Source of the DNA: Flagellimonas marinaquae
GTDB taxonomy: Bacteria; Bacteroidota; Bacteroidia; Flavobacteriales; Flavobacteriaceae
Length of the DNA stretch: 64,000 nucleotides
Direction: 5' to 3'
Assembly (NCBI RefSeq): GCF_003992675.1
Contig: NZ_RZMZ01000004.1
Location: 281,294-345,293 of the forward strand
Made by a program: the position numbers and the translations under genes. Position 1 is the first letter of the stretch. Each line of letters starts with the position of its first letter. Under the pieces are notes generated by a model. The model was not told the DNA's origin, did no database searches, and worked only from the letters and a program-made list of their open reading frames with translations. Below are positions 34,645 through 43,202 of the stretch, in pieces.

Positions 34645-34654
34645 TCGCAATACC

Positions 34655-36211
34655 ATGATGAAAAACATATTGCTTATGGCGGCCGTACTTTTTTTAGGGG
34701 CCTGCAAGAACGGAGAAAAAAAGAAAGAGATCCCGGAGGGCGACAAAAAGGAAGAGCTTCCCAATATCGTGATCATCTATCTCGATGATCTGGGGTATGG
34801 TGATGTGGGTGCATACGGTGCAACTGAACTGTCAACGCCCCATATGGATAAGTTGGCACAGGGGGGAGTACGCTTTACCGATGGCTATGCGACATCGGCC
34901 ACTTGTACGCCAAGCAGGTACGGGCTGTTGACCGGGGTCTACCCCTGGAAGAACGAAGAAGCCAAGATTTTGCCCGGTACGGCCCCTTTGATCATCGACA
35001 CCGCGCAGGTCACGATTCCAAAGATGTTAAAACAAAAAGGCTATTACACTGGTATAGTGGGTAAATGGCACCTTGGACTGGGCAGGGGCGAAGTGGACTG
35101 GAATAAGGAAATAAAGCCAGGCCCCAATGAGGTGGGCTTTGATTATTCCTTCATTATGGCGGCGACACAGGACAGGGTGCCCACGGTCTATATAGAGGAT
35201 GGCAAGGTGGTAAATCTGGATACTGAAGATCCCATTGAGGTGGATTATGAGAGGAATTTCGATGGGGAGCCCACGGGAAAGGACAATCCAGAACTGTTGC
35301 GAATGGAGTGGCACCATGGACACAATAACAGCATCGTCAATGGGATTCCAAGAATCGGCTTTATGAAGGGAGGCGAATCCGCGAAATGGATTGACGAGGA
35401 AATGACGGACACCTTTTTGGAGCAGGCCCAGGCCTTTGTCTCCGACCATAAAGAGGGGCCGTTTTTTCTCTACTATGCCATGCAGCAGCCCCATGTGCCC
35501 AGAACCCCTCACCCGAGGTTTGCACGGGCATCCGGGTTGGGCCCCAGGGGAGATGTTATCGTGGAGGCCGACTGGGCTATCGGGGAGTTTGTGGAAACCC
35601 TGAGGAGTGAGGGCTTATTGGATAACACCTTGATCATTCTTTCCAGTGACAATGGACCTGTACTGAACGATGGTTACTATGATAGGGCCGTAGAGCAATT
35701 GAACGGCCACGACCCCAATGGCGGGCTTAGAGGGGGTAAGTACAGTCTGTTCGAGGCAGGTACGCGTGTCCCGTTGATCACCTATTGGGAGGGCAAGGTG
35801 GAACCAGGCGTGTCGGATGCCCTGGTCTCACAATTGGACGTTCTTAAGTCTTTGGCAAGCCTTACAGGTATTGAGGTTGAAGGGACGGACAGTAAGAACC
35901 TGTTGGAAACCTTTCTTGGGAGGTCCGATAAGGGCCGGGCCAATGTGGTACTGGAGGCCACGACAAGGACAGCTTACAGGGAGGGGGATTGGGTAATGAT
36001 ACCTCCTTATGAGGGTCCTTCCGTTGAGCAAAAGGTCAATATAGAACTGGGAAATTCCGATGGGTACTTGCTCTTTAATTTGGAAATAGACCCTGGCCAA
36101 CAAACCAATCTGGCCCAAAAAGAGCCTGAGAAGTTACGGGAGATGATCGAGAATTTCGAGTCCATTAGGGGCAAGGGGTACAGCGATATCCAGTCTCTTG
36201 AATTAAAATAA
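34655..36211 (+). CDS. Sulfatase (S1 family), lipoprotein
   Basis: 518 aa from ATG 34655. The frame runs back into galM but the signal peptide starts at 34655 ('MMKNILLMAAVLFLGACKNG', Cys 17). Metal site 'LDDLGYGD', formylglycine motif C84-T-P-S-R88 then 'YGLLTG', 'VGKWHLG', and 'SSDNGP'. Third sulfatase of the PUL, lying between galM and galK. The GC content here and through galE is visibly higher than in 29,000-33,400. Specificity cannot be assigned by eye. Confidence 0.93.
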   Translation: MMKNILLMAAVLFLGACKNGEKKKEIPEGDKKEELPNIVIIYLDDLGYGDVGAYGATELSTPHMDKLAQGGVRFTDGYATSATCTPSRYGLLTGVYPWKNEEAKILPGTAPLIIDTAQVTIPKMLKQKGYYTGIVGKWHLGLGRGEVDWNKEIKPGPNEVGFDYSFIMAATQDRVPTVYIEDGKVVNLDTEDPIEVDYERNFDGEPTGKDNPELLRMEWHHGHNNSIVNGIPRIGFMKGGESAKWIDEEMTDTFLEQAQAFVSDHKEGPFFLYYAMQQPHVPRTPHPRFARASGLGPRGDVIVEADWAIGEFVETLRSEGLLDNTLIILSSDNGPVLNDGYYDRAVEQLNGHDPNGGLRGGKYSLFEAGTRVPLITYWEGKVEPGVSDALVSQLDVLKSLASLTGIEVEGTDSKNLLETFLGRSDKGRANVVLEATTRTAYREGDWVMIPPYEGPSVEQKVNIELGNSDGYLLFNLEIDPGQQTNLAQKEPEKLREMIENFESIRGKGYSDIQSLELK

Positions 36212-36219
36212 GGACCACT

Positions 36220-37329
36220 ATGACATGGGATGTATCGATTGCTTCACCAGGCAGAATCAATTTGATTGGTGAGCATACGGATTATAATGATGGTTTTGTC
36301 CTACCGGCGGCCATTGACAGACATATTTTTTTGAAACTTAGAAGTAACGGGACAAAAAGCAGGTGTACTATTAAGAGCGATGGGTTCGAAAACACCTTTG
36401 TGGCCGATCTGTATGACCTGAAGCCCGGGACCGAAGGTTGGCACGACTATGTGCTGGGGGTCCTTAGGGAGCTGCAGCTGCTCACCCAAGGAGTAAAGGG
36501 CTTCGACTGCTCGATCACCACGGACGTACCGGTAGGTTCAGGGGTGAGTTCCTCAGCGGCCCTGGAGTGCGGCCTCGCCTACGGGCTGAACGAACTTTTT
36601 GATTTAGGATTGGATAAACGCCGGCTCATCCATCTGTGCCAAAGAGCGGAGCATAACTTTGTGGGCACCCAATGTGGGATAATGGACCAGTTTGCCTCCA
36701 TGATGGGAAAGGAGGGGCATTCGATACTTTTGGATTGTAAAAGTCTTGAACATGAATATATCCCCACACACCTAGATTCCTATGTCATTTTAATGTTGAA
36801 CACCAATGTTTCGCACAACTTGGCTACAAGTGCCTATAATACAAGGAGGGAGGAAAGTGCTTCGGCGCTGAGAGTGGTGGCAGAACATTTTGGAGTGGAC
36901 CCTTCGTATCGGTCCATTACCAGGGGAATGGTGGATGCATGCGCCGGAAAGCTTGGCGAAGTATTGTACAAAAGGTGTTCCTATATATTGGAGGAGAACC
37001 AACGGGTCTTGGATGCGGCCGATGCCTTAAGAAGGGGTGACATTGTCGCTTTGGGCGAGTTGTTGTACAAATCGCACTTGGGACAACGGATCAAATACGA
37101 GGTCAGTTGTCCGGAACTGGATTTTTTGGTAGACATGGCTAAAGAGGAGAAGAGCGTACTTGGAGCTCGAATGGTCGGTGGCGGCTTTGGTGGCTGTACG
37201 CTCAACATCATCCATAAAGATGAGGTCGAGGGATATCTTAAAAAAGTCTCTGGAGCCTATTATGCAAAGTTCGAAATAGCGCTCTCACATTTTATCACCC
37301 GTCCCAGTCAAGGAACCCGATTAATTTAA
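36220..37329 (+). CDS. galK: Galactokinase
   Basis: 369 aa, GHMP kinase. Galactokinase signature 'GRINLIGEHTDYNDGFVLP' at about residues 11-29, ATP motif 'PVGSGVSSSAALE' at about 103-115, 'CGIMDQFASMMGKEGH' and the GHMP C-terminal 'GARMVGGGFGGCTLN'. It phosphorylates alpha-D-galactose with ATP in the cytoplasm, the first committed step of the Leloir pathway. 8 bp after the sulfatase gene and 5 bp before galT. A decayed partial copy of its 3' half lies at 42,503-43,050. Confidence 0.96.
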   Translation: MTWDVSIASPGRINLIGEHTDYNDGFVLPAAIDRHIFLKLRSNGTKSRCTIKSDGFENTFVADLYDLKPGTEGWHDYVLGVLRELQLLTQGVKGFDCSITTDVPVGSGVSSSAALECGLAYGLNELFDLGLDKRRLIHLCQRAEHNFVGTQCGIMDQFASMMGKEGHSILLDCKSLEHEYIPTHLDSYVILMLNTNVSHNLATSAYNTRREESASALRVVAEHFGVDPSYRSITRGMVDACAGKLGEVLYKRCSYILEENQRVLDAADALRRGDIVALGELLYKSHLGQRIKYEVSCPELDFLVDMAKEEKSVLGARMVGGGFGGCTLNIIHKDEVEGYLKKVSGAYYAKFEIALSHFITRPSQGTRLI

Positions 37330-37334
37330 AAACG

Positions 37335-38381
37335 ATGGCACTAAATTTAAACGAACACGCGCACAGAAGGTACAATATATTGACCGGTGAATGGATATTG
37401 GTATCGCCCCATCGGACCCAAAGGCCCTGGCAGGGAAAACGGGAAACCAAGGTCACTAAGGAAAGGAAAGCCCACGATTCAGACTGTTACCTATGCCCGG
37501 GGAACACTCGGGCCAGTGGAGCGACCAACCCAAATTACGAGGCGGTGTATTCCTTTACCAATGATTATTCCGCTTTGTTGGAAAACACCCCTACAGAAAC
37601 TATGGAAGACGGACTATTGAGATCGATGGGGGAAAGCGGTATTTGCAAGGTGATATGTTTTTCACCAGACCATTCCCTGACCCTTCCCTTAATGGAAAGG
37701 GTGGACATCGAAAAGGTCGTGGTTCTGTGGCAAAGGGAATATCTGGACTTGGGCGGACGGGAAGGTATCAACCATGTCCAGATTTTTGAAAACAAAGGTG
37801 ATATGATGGGCTGTAGCAACCCACATCCCCATGGACAGATATGGGCACAAAATTCCATACCCTTGGAAGTGGAAAAGAAGACGGTGCAACAGTTTAATTA
37901 TTGGAAAGAAAACGGTGGCAGCCTATTGCAGGATTACCTAATTCATGAAATAGAGGCCAATGAACGGATCATCGCACAAAATGAGGACTTTATTGCCTTG
38001 GTCCCCTTTTGGGCGGTATGGCCCTTTGAGGTAATGATCGCTCCCAAAAAGCACTACCAACACATTGCGCAACTCACCCATAGGGAACGGACAAGCTTTG
38101 CAAAGATCATCCAAGAGGTCACTATTAGATATGACAATTTGTTCGAGACATCATTTCCCTATTCCTCGGGAATCCATCAAGCGCCTACGGACGGAAAGAA
38201 GCACGAGGAATGGCATTTCCACATGTCCTTTTACCCTCCCTTGTTGCGATCGGCAACGGTCAAGAAGTTCATGGTCGGTTATGAGATGTTCGCCAATCCC
38301 CAGCGGGATATTACGGCGGAACAGGCGGCTCGAATGCTGAGTTCGCTTTCAGAAATACATTACAGTAAAAAAATTAGTTGA
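37335..38381 (+). CDS. galT: UDP-glucose--hexose-1-phosphate uridylyltransferase
   Basis: 348 aa. N-terminal 'RRYNILTGEWILVSPHR', zinc-site residues in 'CYLCPGN', and the nucleophile motif 'GCSNPHPHGQIW' (His-Pro-His, about residue 160). C-terminal 'EEWHFHMSFYPPLLRS' carries the second metal-site His residues. It exchanges galactose-1-phosphate with UDP-glucose. Length is normal. Directly between galK and the LacI gene (4-bp gap). Confidence 0.96.
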   Translation: MALNLNEHAHRRYNILTGEWILVSPHRTQRPWQGKRETKVTKERKAHDSDCYLCPGNTRASGATNPNYEAVYSFTNDYSALLENTPTETMEDGLLRSMGESGICKVICFSPDHSLTLPLMERVDIEKVVVLWQREYLDLGGREGINHVQIFENKGDMMGCSNPHPHGQIWAQNSIPLEVEKKTVQQFNYWKENGGSLLQDYLIHEIEANERIIAQNEDFIALVPFWAVWPFEVMIAPKKHYQHIAQLTHRERTSFAKIIQEVTIRYDNLFETSFPYSSGIHQAPTDGKKHEEWHFHMSFYPPLLRSATVKKFMVGYEMFANPQRDITAEQAARMLSSLSEIHYSKKIS

Positions 38382-38385
38382 TTTC

Positions 38386-39435
38386 ATGGCAGGTATGACC
38401 AATATAAAAGATTTGGCAGCAATCCTTAAGGTTTCCCCTTCAACGGTGTCTAAGGCCCTGGCGGACAGTCCCGAGATTAGCATGGAAACTAAGAGGCGGG
38501 TCAAGGAAATGGCAGATTGTCTTGGGTATGTGCCCAACCACTATGCCAGGAGCCTAAAATCAAAATATACGAAGACCATAGGGGTTGTCGTCCCCAATGT
38601 TGTCGACGACTTCTTCGGCAAGGTTTTGCACGGTATCGAAAAAGAAGCTTCAAAGCATGGCTTTACGGTACTGATTACATTTTCGAGCGACAAAAAAAAG
38701 CAAGAGGTAAGGAATCTGGCAAGTTTGGTCAATCATTGTGTGGACGGGATATTGATTTCTTTCTCAAAGGAGGCCCAAAAAACCGAAGATTATACCTCTA
38801 TCCAACGAATTATGAACCATAGCCTACCTATCGTTATGTTCGATCGAGTGTTCAATGACCTTGCATTGGACTCGGTAAGCATGAATGATTATCAAGGCGC
38901 TTCCATGGCAACCGAACATTTGTTGGCTACTGGTTGCAAAAAAATAGGGTTCTTATCGTCCATTTCGGATACCAGCGTTGGACAATCCAGAAAGCAGGGT
39001 TATTTAAATGCATGGAAGGAGCAATGGGGTTCCACCAATAAGCCTACTTTTATCGAGTTCAGTAATTATAATAATTTCAAACAGGTACTTTCTACCGCTC
39101 TGAACAGGCATGGATTGGATGGTATCCTCGCTGCGGACGAGCTATCCGCCATATACACATTGAATACCGCCCGAGAATTGGGGTTCCAGGTGCCTAGCGA
39201 CCTAGCCATTATAGGCTTTACCGATGGCCCCATGGCCCGGTCGGCTTTTCCGGCCTTGAGTGTAGTGTCCCAACAAGCGGAAAAAATGGGTTCAAAGGCT
39301 TTTGCATTATTGAGAAATCGGATGACGAGTTCCAATAGCAAAAAGAAAAAAACGATCATAACCCCAGAACTATTGCTCAGGGGAACAACAAAGTCATTGA
39401 TTGTAAAGGATGTCGAAAGAGAAATAAAACACTAA
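38386..39435 (+). CDS. LacI-family transcriptional regulator
   Basis: 349 aa. The LacI helix-turn-helix is at residues ~4-28 ('TNIKDLAAILKVSPSTVSKALAD'), the hinge helix around 45-58 ('NHYARSLKSKYTKTIGVVVP'), then a periplasmic-binding-protein-like sensor to the C-terminus. The ligand is probably galactose or a derivative, judging by its position in the galK-galT-lacI-fge-galE run. It provides a second, cytoplasmic layer of control besides the ECF/FecR pair. No operator could be confirmed by eye. Confidence 0.93.
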   Translation: MAGMTNIKDLAAILKVSPSTVSKALADSPEISMETKRRVKEMADCLGYVPNHYARSLKSKYTKTIGVVVPNVVDDFFGKVLHGIEKEASKHGFTVLITFSSDKKKQEVRNLASLVNHCVDGILISFSKEAQKTEDYTSIQRIMNHSLPIVMFDRVFNDLALDSVSMNDYQGASMATEHLLATGCKKIGFLSSISDTSVGQSRKQGYLNAWKEQWGSTNKPTFIEFSNYNNFKQVLSTALNRHGLDGILAADELSAIYTLNTARELGFQVPSDLAIIGFTDGPMARSAFPALSVVSQQAEKMGSKAFALLRNRMTSSNSKKKKTIITPELLLRGTTKSLIVKDVEREIKH

Positions 39436-39438
39436 TTC

Positions 39439-40575
39439 ATGATACGAAAGAAAAATACCATGGTAATTTGCCATTTCGCAGTATGTATCCTGCTATTGCT
39501 GATAGGATGCGATGGTAAAAAGGGAAATGCCCACGGGGAAAGTAAGGGACTTGCCAACGATGGTAATGAAGTCATCAAAAGACAACCGGAAAATGTAAAG
39601 GCACCAGATGGAATGGTCTGGGTGCCCGGAGGAAAATTTTATCAGGGGGGCGTTTCGACGGACAAGATGGCCATGGCCCATGAAAAACCGAGACATGCGG
39701 TCGAGTTGGACGGTTTTTTTATGGATATCCATGAGGTGACCAATGCACAGTTTGCCCGATTTGTGTCCGAAACGGGCTATGTTACGGTGGCCGAACGGGA
39801 AATCAAATGGGAGGAAATGAAAAAGCAGCTGCCTCAGGGCACTCAAAAACCCCATGATTCTATACTGCAGCCGGGTTCATTGGTATTCAAAAAGACAAAG
39901 TCCAGTGTTTCCAACCTCTATGATTATTCGCAATGGTGGGAATGGAAGATTGGTGCCAACTGGAAGCAACCCTATGGCCCAAGAAGTAATATTCAAGGGA
40001 AGGATGATCATCCCGTGGTCCATATCGCCTATGAGGATGCGTTGGCCTATTCCGATTGGGCAGGACGAAGATTGCCCACGGAAGCCGAGTGGGAGTATGC
40101 TGCCCGTGCAGGAAAGGACGATAGTATATTCTTTTGGGGCGATGATGTCTCCCAGCTGGCCTTTCACGCCAATACTTGGGAAGGGGAGTTTCCGGTCAGA
40201 AACACCCAAAAGGACGGCTTCGAGCGAACTGCTCCAGTGATGTCTTATCCAAAAAATGATTTTGGCCTTTATGATATGGCAGGTAATGTTTGGGAATGGA
40301 CCAGTGATTGGTACAACACCAATTATTATCAAGAAATGTTATCCAATACGGCAGCACCCAAAAATCCCAGGGGCGCAGAAGTACCTTTCAATGGTAACAA
40401 CCCCTATGTAAGGGAACGGGTGATAAAGGGAGGTTCATTTCTTTGCAGTGCCTCCTACTGTGCCAGCTATAGGATTTCGGCACGGATGGCCACCAGTCCC
40501 GATTCCGGTATGGAACATCTGGGCTTTAGGACGGTGCTCGCTGCAAATGAAGTAATGGATAACAATAAAAAATAG
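39439..40575 (+). CDS. Formylglycine-generating enzyme (sulfatase-modifying factor), exported
   Basis: 378 aa with a lipoprotein-type signal (Cys in 'LLLLIGC'). The FGE-sulfatase fold starts at 'VWVPGGKFYQGG', and includes 'DIHEVTNAQFARFV', 'WAGRRLPTEAEWEYAARAG' and 'AGNVWEWTSDWY'. The catalytic block has both copper-binding cysteines, C336 and C341, in 'GGSFLCSASYCASYR', so this is a true FGE and not just a fold relative. It oxidises the sulfatase Cys to formylglycine. Encoded 3 bp after the LacI gene, in the same run as three sulfatases with CxPxR motifs: enzyme and substrates are co-encoded. Confidence 0.92.
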   Translation: MIRKKNTMVICHFAVCILLLLIGCDGKKGNAHGESKGLANDGNEVIKRQPENVKAPDGMVWVPGGKFYQGGVSTDKMAMAHEKPRHAVELDGFFMDIHEVTNAQFARFVSETGYVTVAEREIKWEEMKKQLPQGTQKPHDSILQPGSLVFKKTKSSVSNLYDYSQWWEWKIGANWKQPYGPRSNIQGKDDHPVVHIAYEDALAYSDWAGRRLPTEAEWEYAARAGKDDSIFFWGDDVSQLAFHANTWEGEFPVRNTQKDGFERTAPVMSYPKNDFGLYDMAGNVWEWTSDWYNTNYYQEMLSNTAAPKNPRGAEVPFNGNNPYVRERVIKGGSFLCSASYCASYRISARMATSPDSGMEHLGFRTVLAANEVMDNNKK

Positions 40576-40581
40576 GAGATT

Positions 40582-41610
40582 ATGATACTTGTTACAGGCG
40601 GACTCGGATATATTGGGTCTCATACGGTGGTCGAGCTTTGTAATAAAGGCCATGAGGTAATCATTGTCGATGATTTATCAAATTCGCAGCTTAGCGTGTT
40701 GGATGGGATAGAAAAATTATGTGGTCATCGCCCAATATTTGAAAGGGTAGATCTCAAGGATAAAGTAGAGGTGATGGATTTCTTCAAAAAGTATCAGGAA
40801 ATTACCGGTGTTATACATTTTGCAGCTTTAAAGGCTGTTGGTCAGAGTGTAGATCAGCCCCTTTTATACTATGAGAACAACCTTGTTGTTTTGATTTACC
40901 TTCTTCAAGAGTTAAAGAAAATGGGAGGGACCAACTTCATCTTTAGTAGTTCCTGTACTGTATATGGTGAGGCAGACAAATTGCCTATTACCGAGGCAGC
41001 TACTGTTAAGCCTGCAACATCGCCATATGGCAATACCAAACAGGTGGGAGAGGAGATTATCAGGGATACCTGTAAGGTGAATCCAAAGCTCAAAGCCATA
41101 GCACTGCGCTATTTTAACCCGATAGGGGCCCATTCATCAGGAGAAATAGGGGAATTGCCCATAGGAGTGCCACAAAATTTGGTTCCCTTTATTACACAAA
41201 CAGCTATTGGCCTTCGTGAAGAGTTGTCCGTTTTCGGTGATGACTATCCGACGGAGGATGGTACCTGTATCAGGGATTATGTCCATGTAGTGGATTTGGC
41301 TAAGGCCCATGTTGCGGCCTTAGATCGTCTGATGCAAGGAAGGAATGATTTGAATTACGAAGTGTTCAATCTGGGAACGGGGAAGGGGAGCTCTGTTCTG
41401 GAAGTCATCCAGAGCTTCGAGCGTGTATCGGGACAGTCGTTGAACTATAAAATTGTGGATAGAAGGCCTGGTGATGTGATCCAAGCCTATGCTGATACAA
41501 AAAAAGCAAATGAAGTTCTGGAATGGCAAGTAAAATACAACCTTGGTGATGCCATAAAATCTGCATGGGATTGGGAGCAAAGAATAAAAAAAACAACTAC
41601 AAAGGGTTAA
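40582..41610 (+). CDS. galE: UDP-glucose 4-epimerase
   Basis: 342 aa extended SDR. NAD-binding 'GGLGYIGSHT' at about 6-15, 'FAALKAVGQSV' near 80, catalytic Ser in 'FSSSCTVYGE' and Tyr/Lys in 'SPYGNTK' (about 149-155). It converts UDP-galactose to UDP-glucose, completing the Leloir pathway. Preceded by an AGGAG ribosome site, 6 bp after the FGE gene. Last intact gene of PUL 1. Confidence 0.95.
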   Translation: MILVTGGLGYIGSHTVVELCNKGHEVIIVDDLSNSQLSVLDGIEKLCGHRPIFERVDLKDKVEVMDFFKKYQEITGVIHFAALKAVGQSVDQPLLYYENNLVVLIYLLQELKKMGGTNFIFSSSCTVYGEADKLPITEAATVKPATSPYGNTKQVGEEIIRDTCKVNPKLKAIALRYFNPIGAHSSGEIGELPIGVPQNLVPFITQTAIGLREELSVFGDDYPTEDGTCIRDYVHVVDLAKAHVAALDRLMQGRNDLNYEVFNLGTGKGSSVLEVIQSFERVSGQSLNYKIVDRRPGDVIQAYADTKKANEVLEWQVKYNLGDAIKSAWDWEQRIKKTTTKG

Positions 41611-41619
41611 TCAAAAAAT

Positions 41620-42070
41620 ATGGAAAACAGTTTTGAATTTTGGGACTATCCGGTATTCGTACTATATGCACTTGTGGTATTGTCGGTAGGGCTTTGGGTT
41701 TTCCGGACGAAGAAAGGGACAACGAAGAGTGCATAAGACTATTTTTTAGCTGGAAAATTCCTGCCATGGTGGGCGATTGGAGCCTCATTGATAGCGAGCG
41801 GCCAACATTTCGGCGGAACAATTTATTGGCATGTCTGGGTCAGGTTTTGCCTTGGGACTGGGCATTGCCTCCTATGAATGGATGGGGGCTTTGACCTTGC
41901 TGATCGTGGGAAAGTATTTTATTCCCATTTTTATTGAGAAAGACCTATATACAATCCCGGAGTTTATTGAAAAACGATTCTCAACCAACTTAAAATCCAT
42001 TTTGGCCGTGTTCTGGGTCTGCTTGTTCATTTTTGGGAACCTTACCTCGGTGCTGTATTTGGGAGGAGGT
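41620..42070 (+). pseudogene. Truncated sodium:solute symporter pseudogene
   Basis: From ATG 41620 the frame reads as the N-terminus of an SSS-family sugar symporter ('YPVFVLYALVVLSVGLWVFR', 'DYFLAGKFLPWWAIGASLIAS', 'NISAEQFIGMSGSGFALGLG', 'DLYTIPEFIEKRF'). It has an in-frame TAA at 41734-41736, where Glu is expected before DYFLAG, and a frameshift near 41,797. It breaks off around residue 150 of the usual ~540. It sits where the sugar importer of a galactose operon would be. The 50 or so bases after it match nothing I recognise. Confidence 0.85.
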
Positions 42071-42120
42071 CATAATGATAATTTTATGAATTTAGCGATG
42101 TCCTAAAAGGGGTAAGGCTA

Positions 42121-42511
42121 CAGAACCTTTCTTTTTACGTGAAATAGTAGTTGTTGAAACCTCTGATATCATAGAGAATGCGACTAATACACTTCCTGAG
42201 AAATGCGCAAAGATTATTAGGTTAAGCGCCAAGGGTTTAACAAACGCCAATATAGCTGAGTGACTTGGATTGTTAGTTAATACAGTCAAAACCCAAAAAA
42301 AAAATTGCTTTCAAAAGATTGAAGCCAATCTTGAAAGAGCATATTTTCCTTATTACATTCTTTTTTGGTAACTAATAAGGGTTTCAAATGTTAATTTTTT
42401 GCTGAATCTCTTTTCTTTTACACTTATTTTCACCCTCACATTATTTTTTCCCGTCTAATATTATACAATCCTAATCTGAACAGGTTTGTAATCTTAATTT
42501 TTTATGTCATT
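42121..42511 (+). pseudogene. Decayed copy of the PUL 2 sigma-factor 3' end and leader of its fecR
   Basis: About 390 bp matching 45,866-46,255 at roughly 90% by eye. It covers the sigma region-4 coding sequence, the stop, the whole fecI-fecR gap and the first bases of fecR. It carries an in-frame stop (GAGTGA where the intact gene has GAGAAA) and small indels. It has no N-terminal part. It is joined directly to the galK copy at 42,503-42,511. Confidence 0.9.
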
Positions 42512-43132
42512 TTAATGTTGAACGCCTGTGTGTCCCACAACCTGGCTACAAGTGCCCATTATACAAGGAGTGAGGAAAGTGCTTCGGCGCTGAGTTTAGG
42601 GTCCGGACATTATGGGGTTAACCTTTCATATAAGTCGATTACCCGGGAAATGGTGGATGCATGCGCAGGAAAGCTTGGCGAAGTATTGTACAATAGGTGT
42701 TCCTATATATTGGAGGAGAACCAACGGGTCTTGGATGCCGCCGAAGCCTTACAAAAAGAGGACATTGTCGCTTTGGGCAACTTGCTGAACAAATCACAGT
42801 TGGGACAACGCAAAAAATACGAGGTCAGTTGTCCGAAACTGGATTTTTTGGTCGAAATGTCGCGTGCGGAGCAGGTCATTCTAGGAGCTCGAATGGCCGG
42901 TGTTGGCTTTGGTGGCTGCAAGCTTAATATCTTCCATGAAGATGAGGTCTAGAGATATATTGAAAAAGTCTCAGGAGTTTATTAGGCAAAGTTTGGAATA
43001 GATCTCTCTCATTTTATCACAAGGCCCAGTCAAGGACCCCGATTAATTGAAAAACGTTGGCAGTGAATTTTAGAGGAACAAGCGCACAAAAGGTACAATA
43101 TACTGACAGGTGAAAGAATATTGTTATCGCCT
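42503..43132 (+). pseudogene. Decayed copy of the galK 3' half and galT start
   Basis: About 630 bp aligning with 36,781-37,408, that is, galK from about residue 188 to its end, the galK-galT gap and the first ~24 codons of galT. Many substitutions; 'GAGGTCTAG' replaces 'GAGGTCGAG' and the galT start codon is lost. Because the copy crosses the galK-galT boundary it derives from this operon arrangement. It begins at a TATGTCATT word also present at the fecR start, the probable recombination joint. Confidence 0.9.
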
Positions 43133-43202
43133 TTTTTAAAAGTCTAGGAAGCTATTGTCATATCACATGTAAAATGTCTAATCATTTTTTGAATCATGAT
43201 TT

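Noticed and set aside
34349..34654. Extension of the third sulfatase frame into galM
   Set aside because: The lipoprotein signal starts at ATG 34655; the upstream 102 codons are a shadow of galM.
42515..42952. Possible second galactokinase
   Set aside because: It lacks the N-terminal half with the galactokinase signature and ATP motif, and continues into a decayed galT start; it is a pseudogene copy.
41611..43202. Insertion sequence causing the rearrangement
   Set aside because: No transposase fragment or terminal inverted repeats were found at the joints; the microhomology explains the sigma/galK joint without one.
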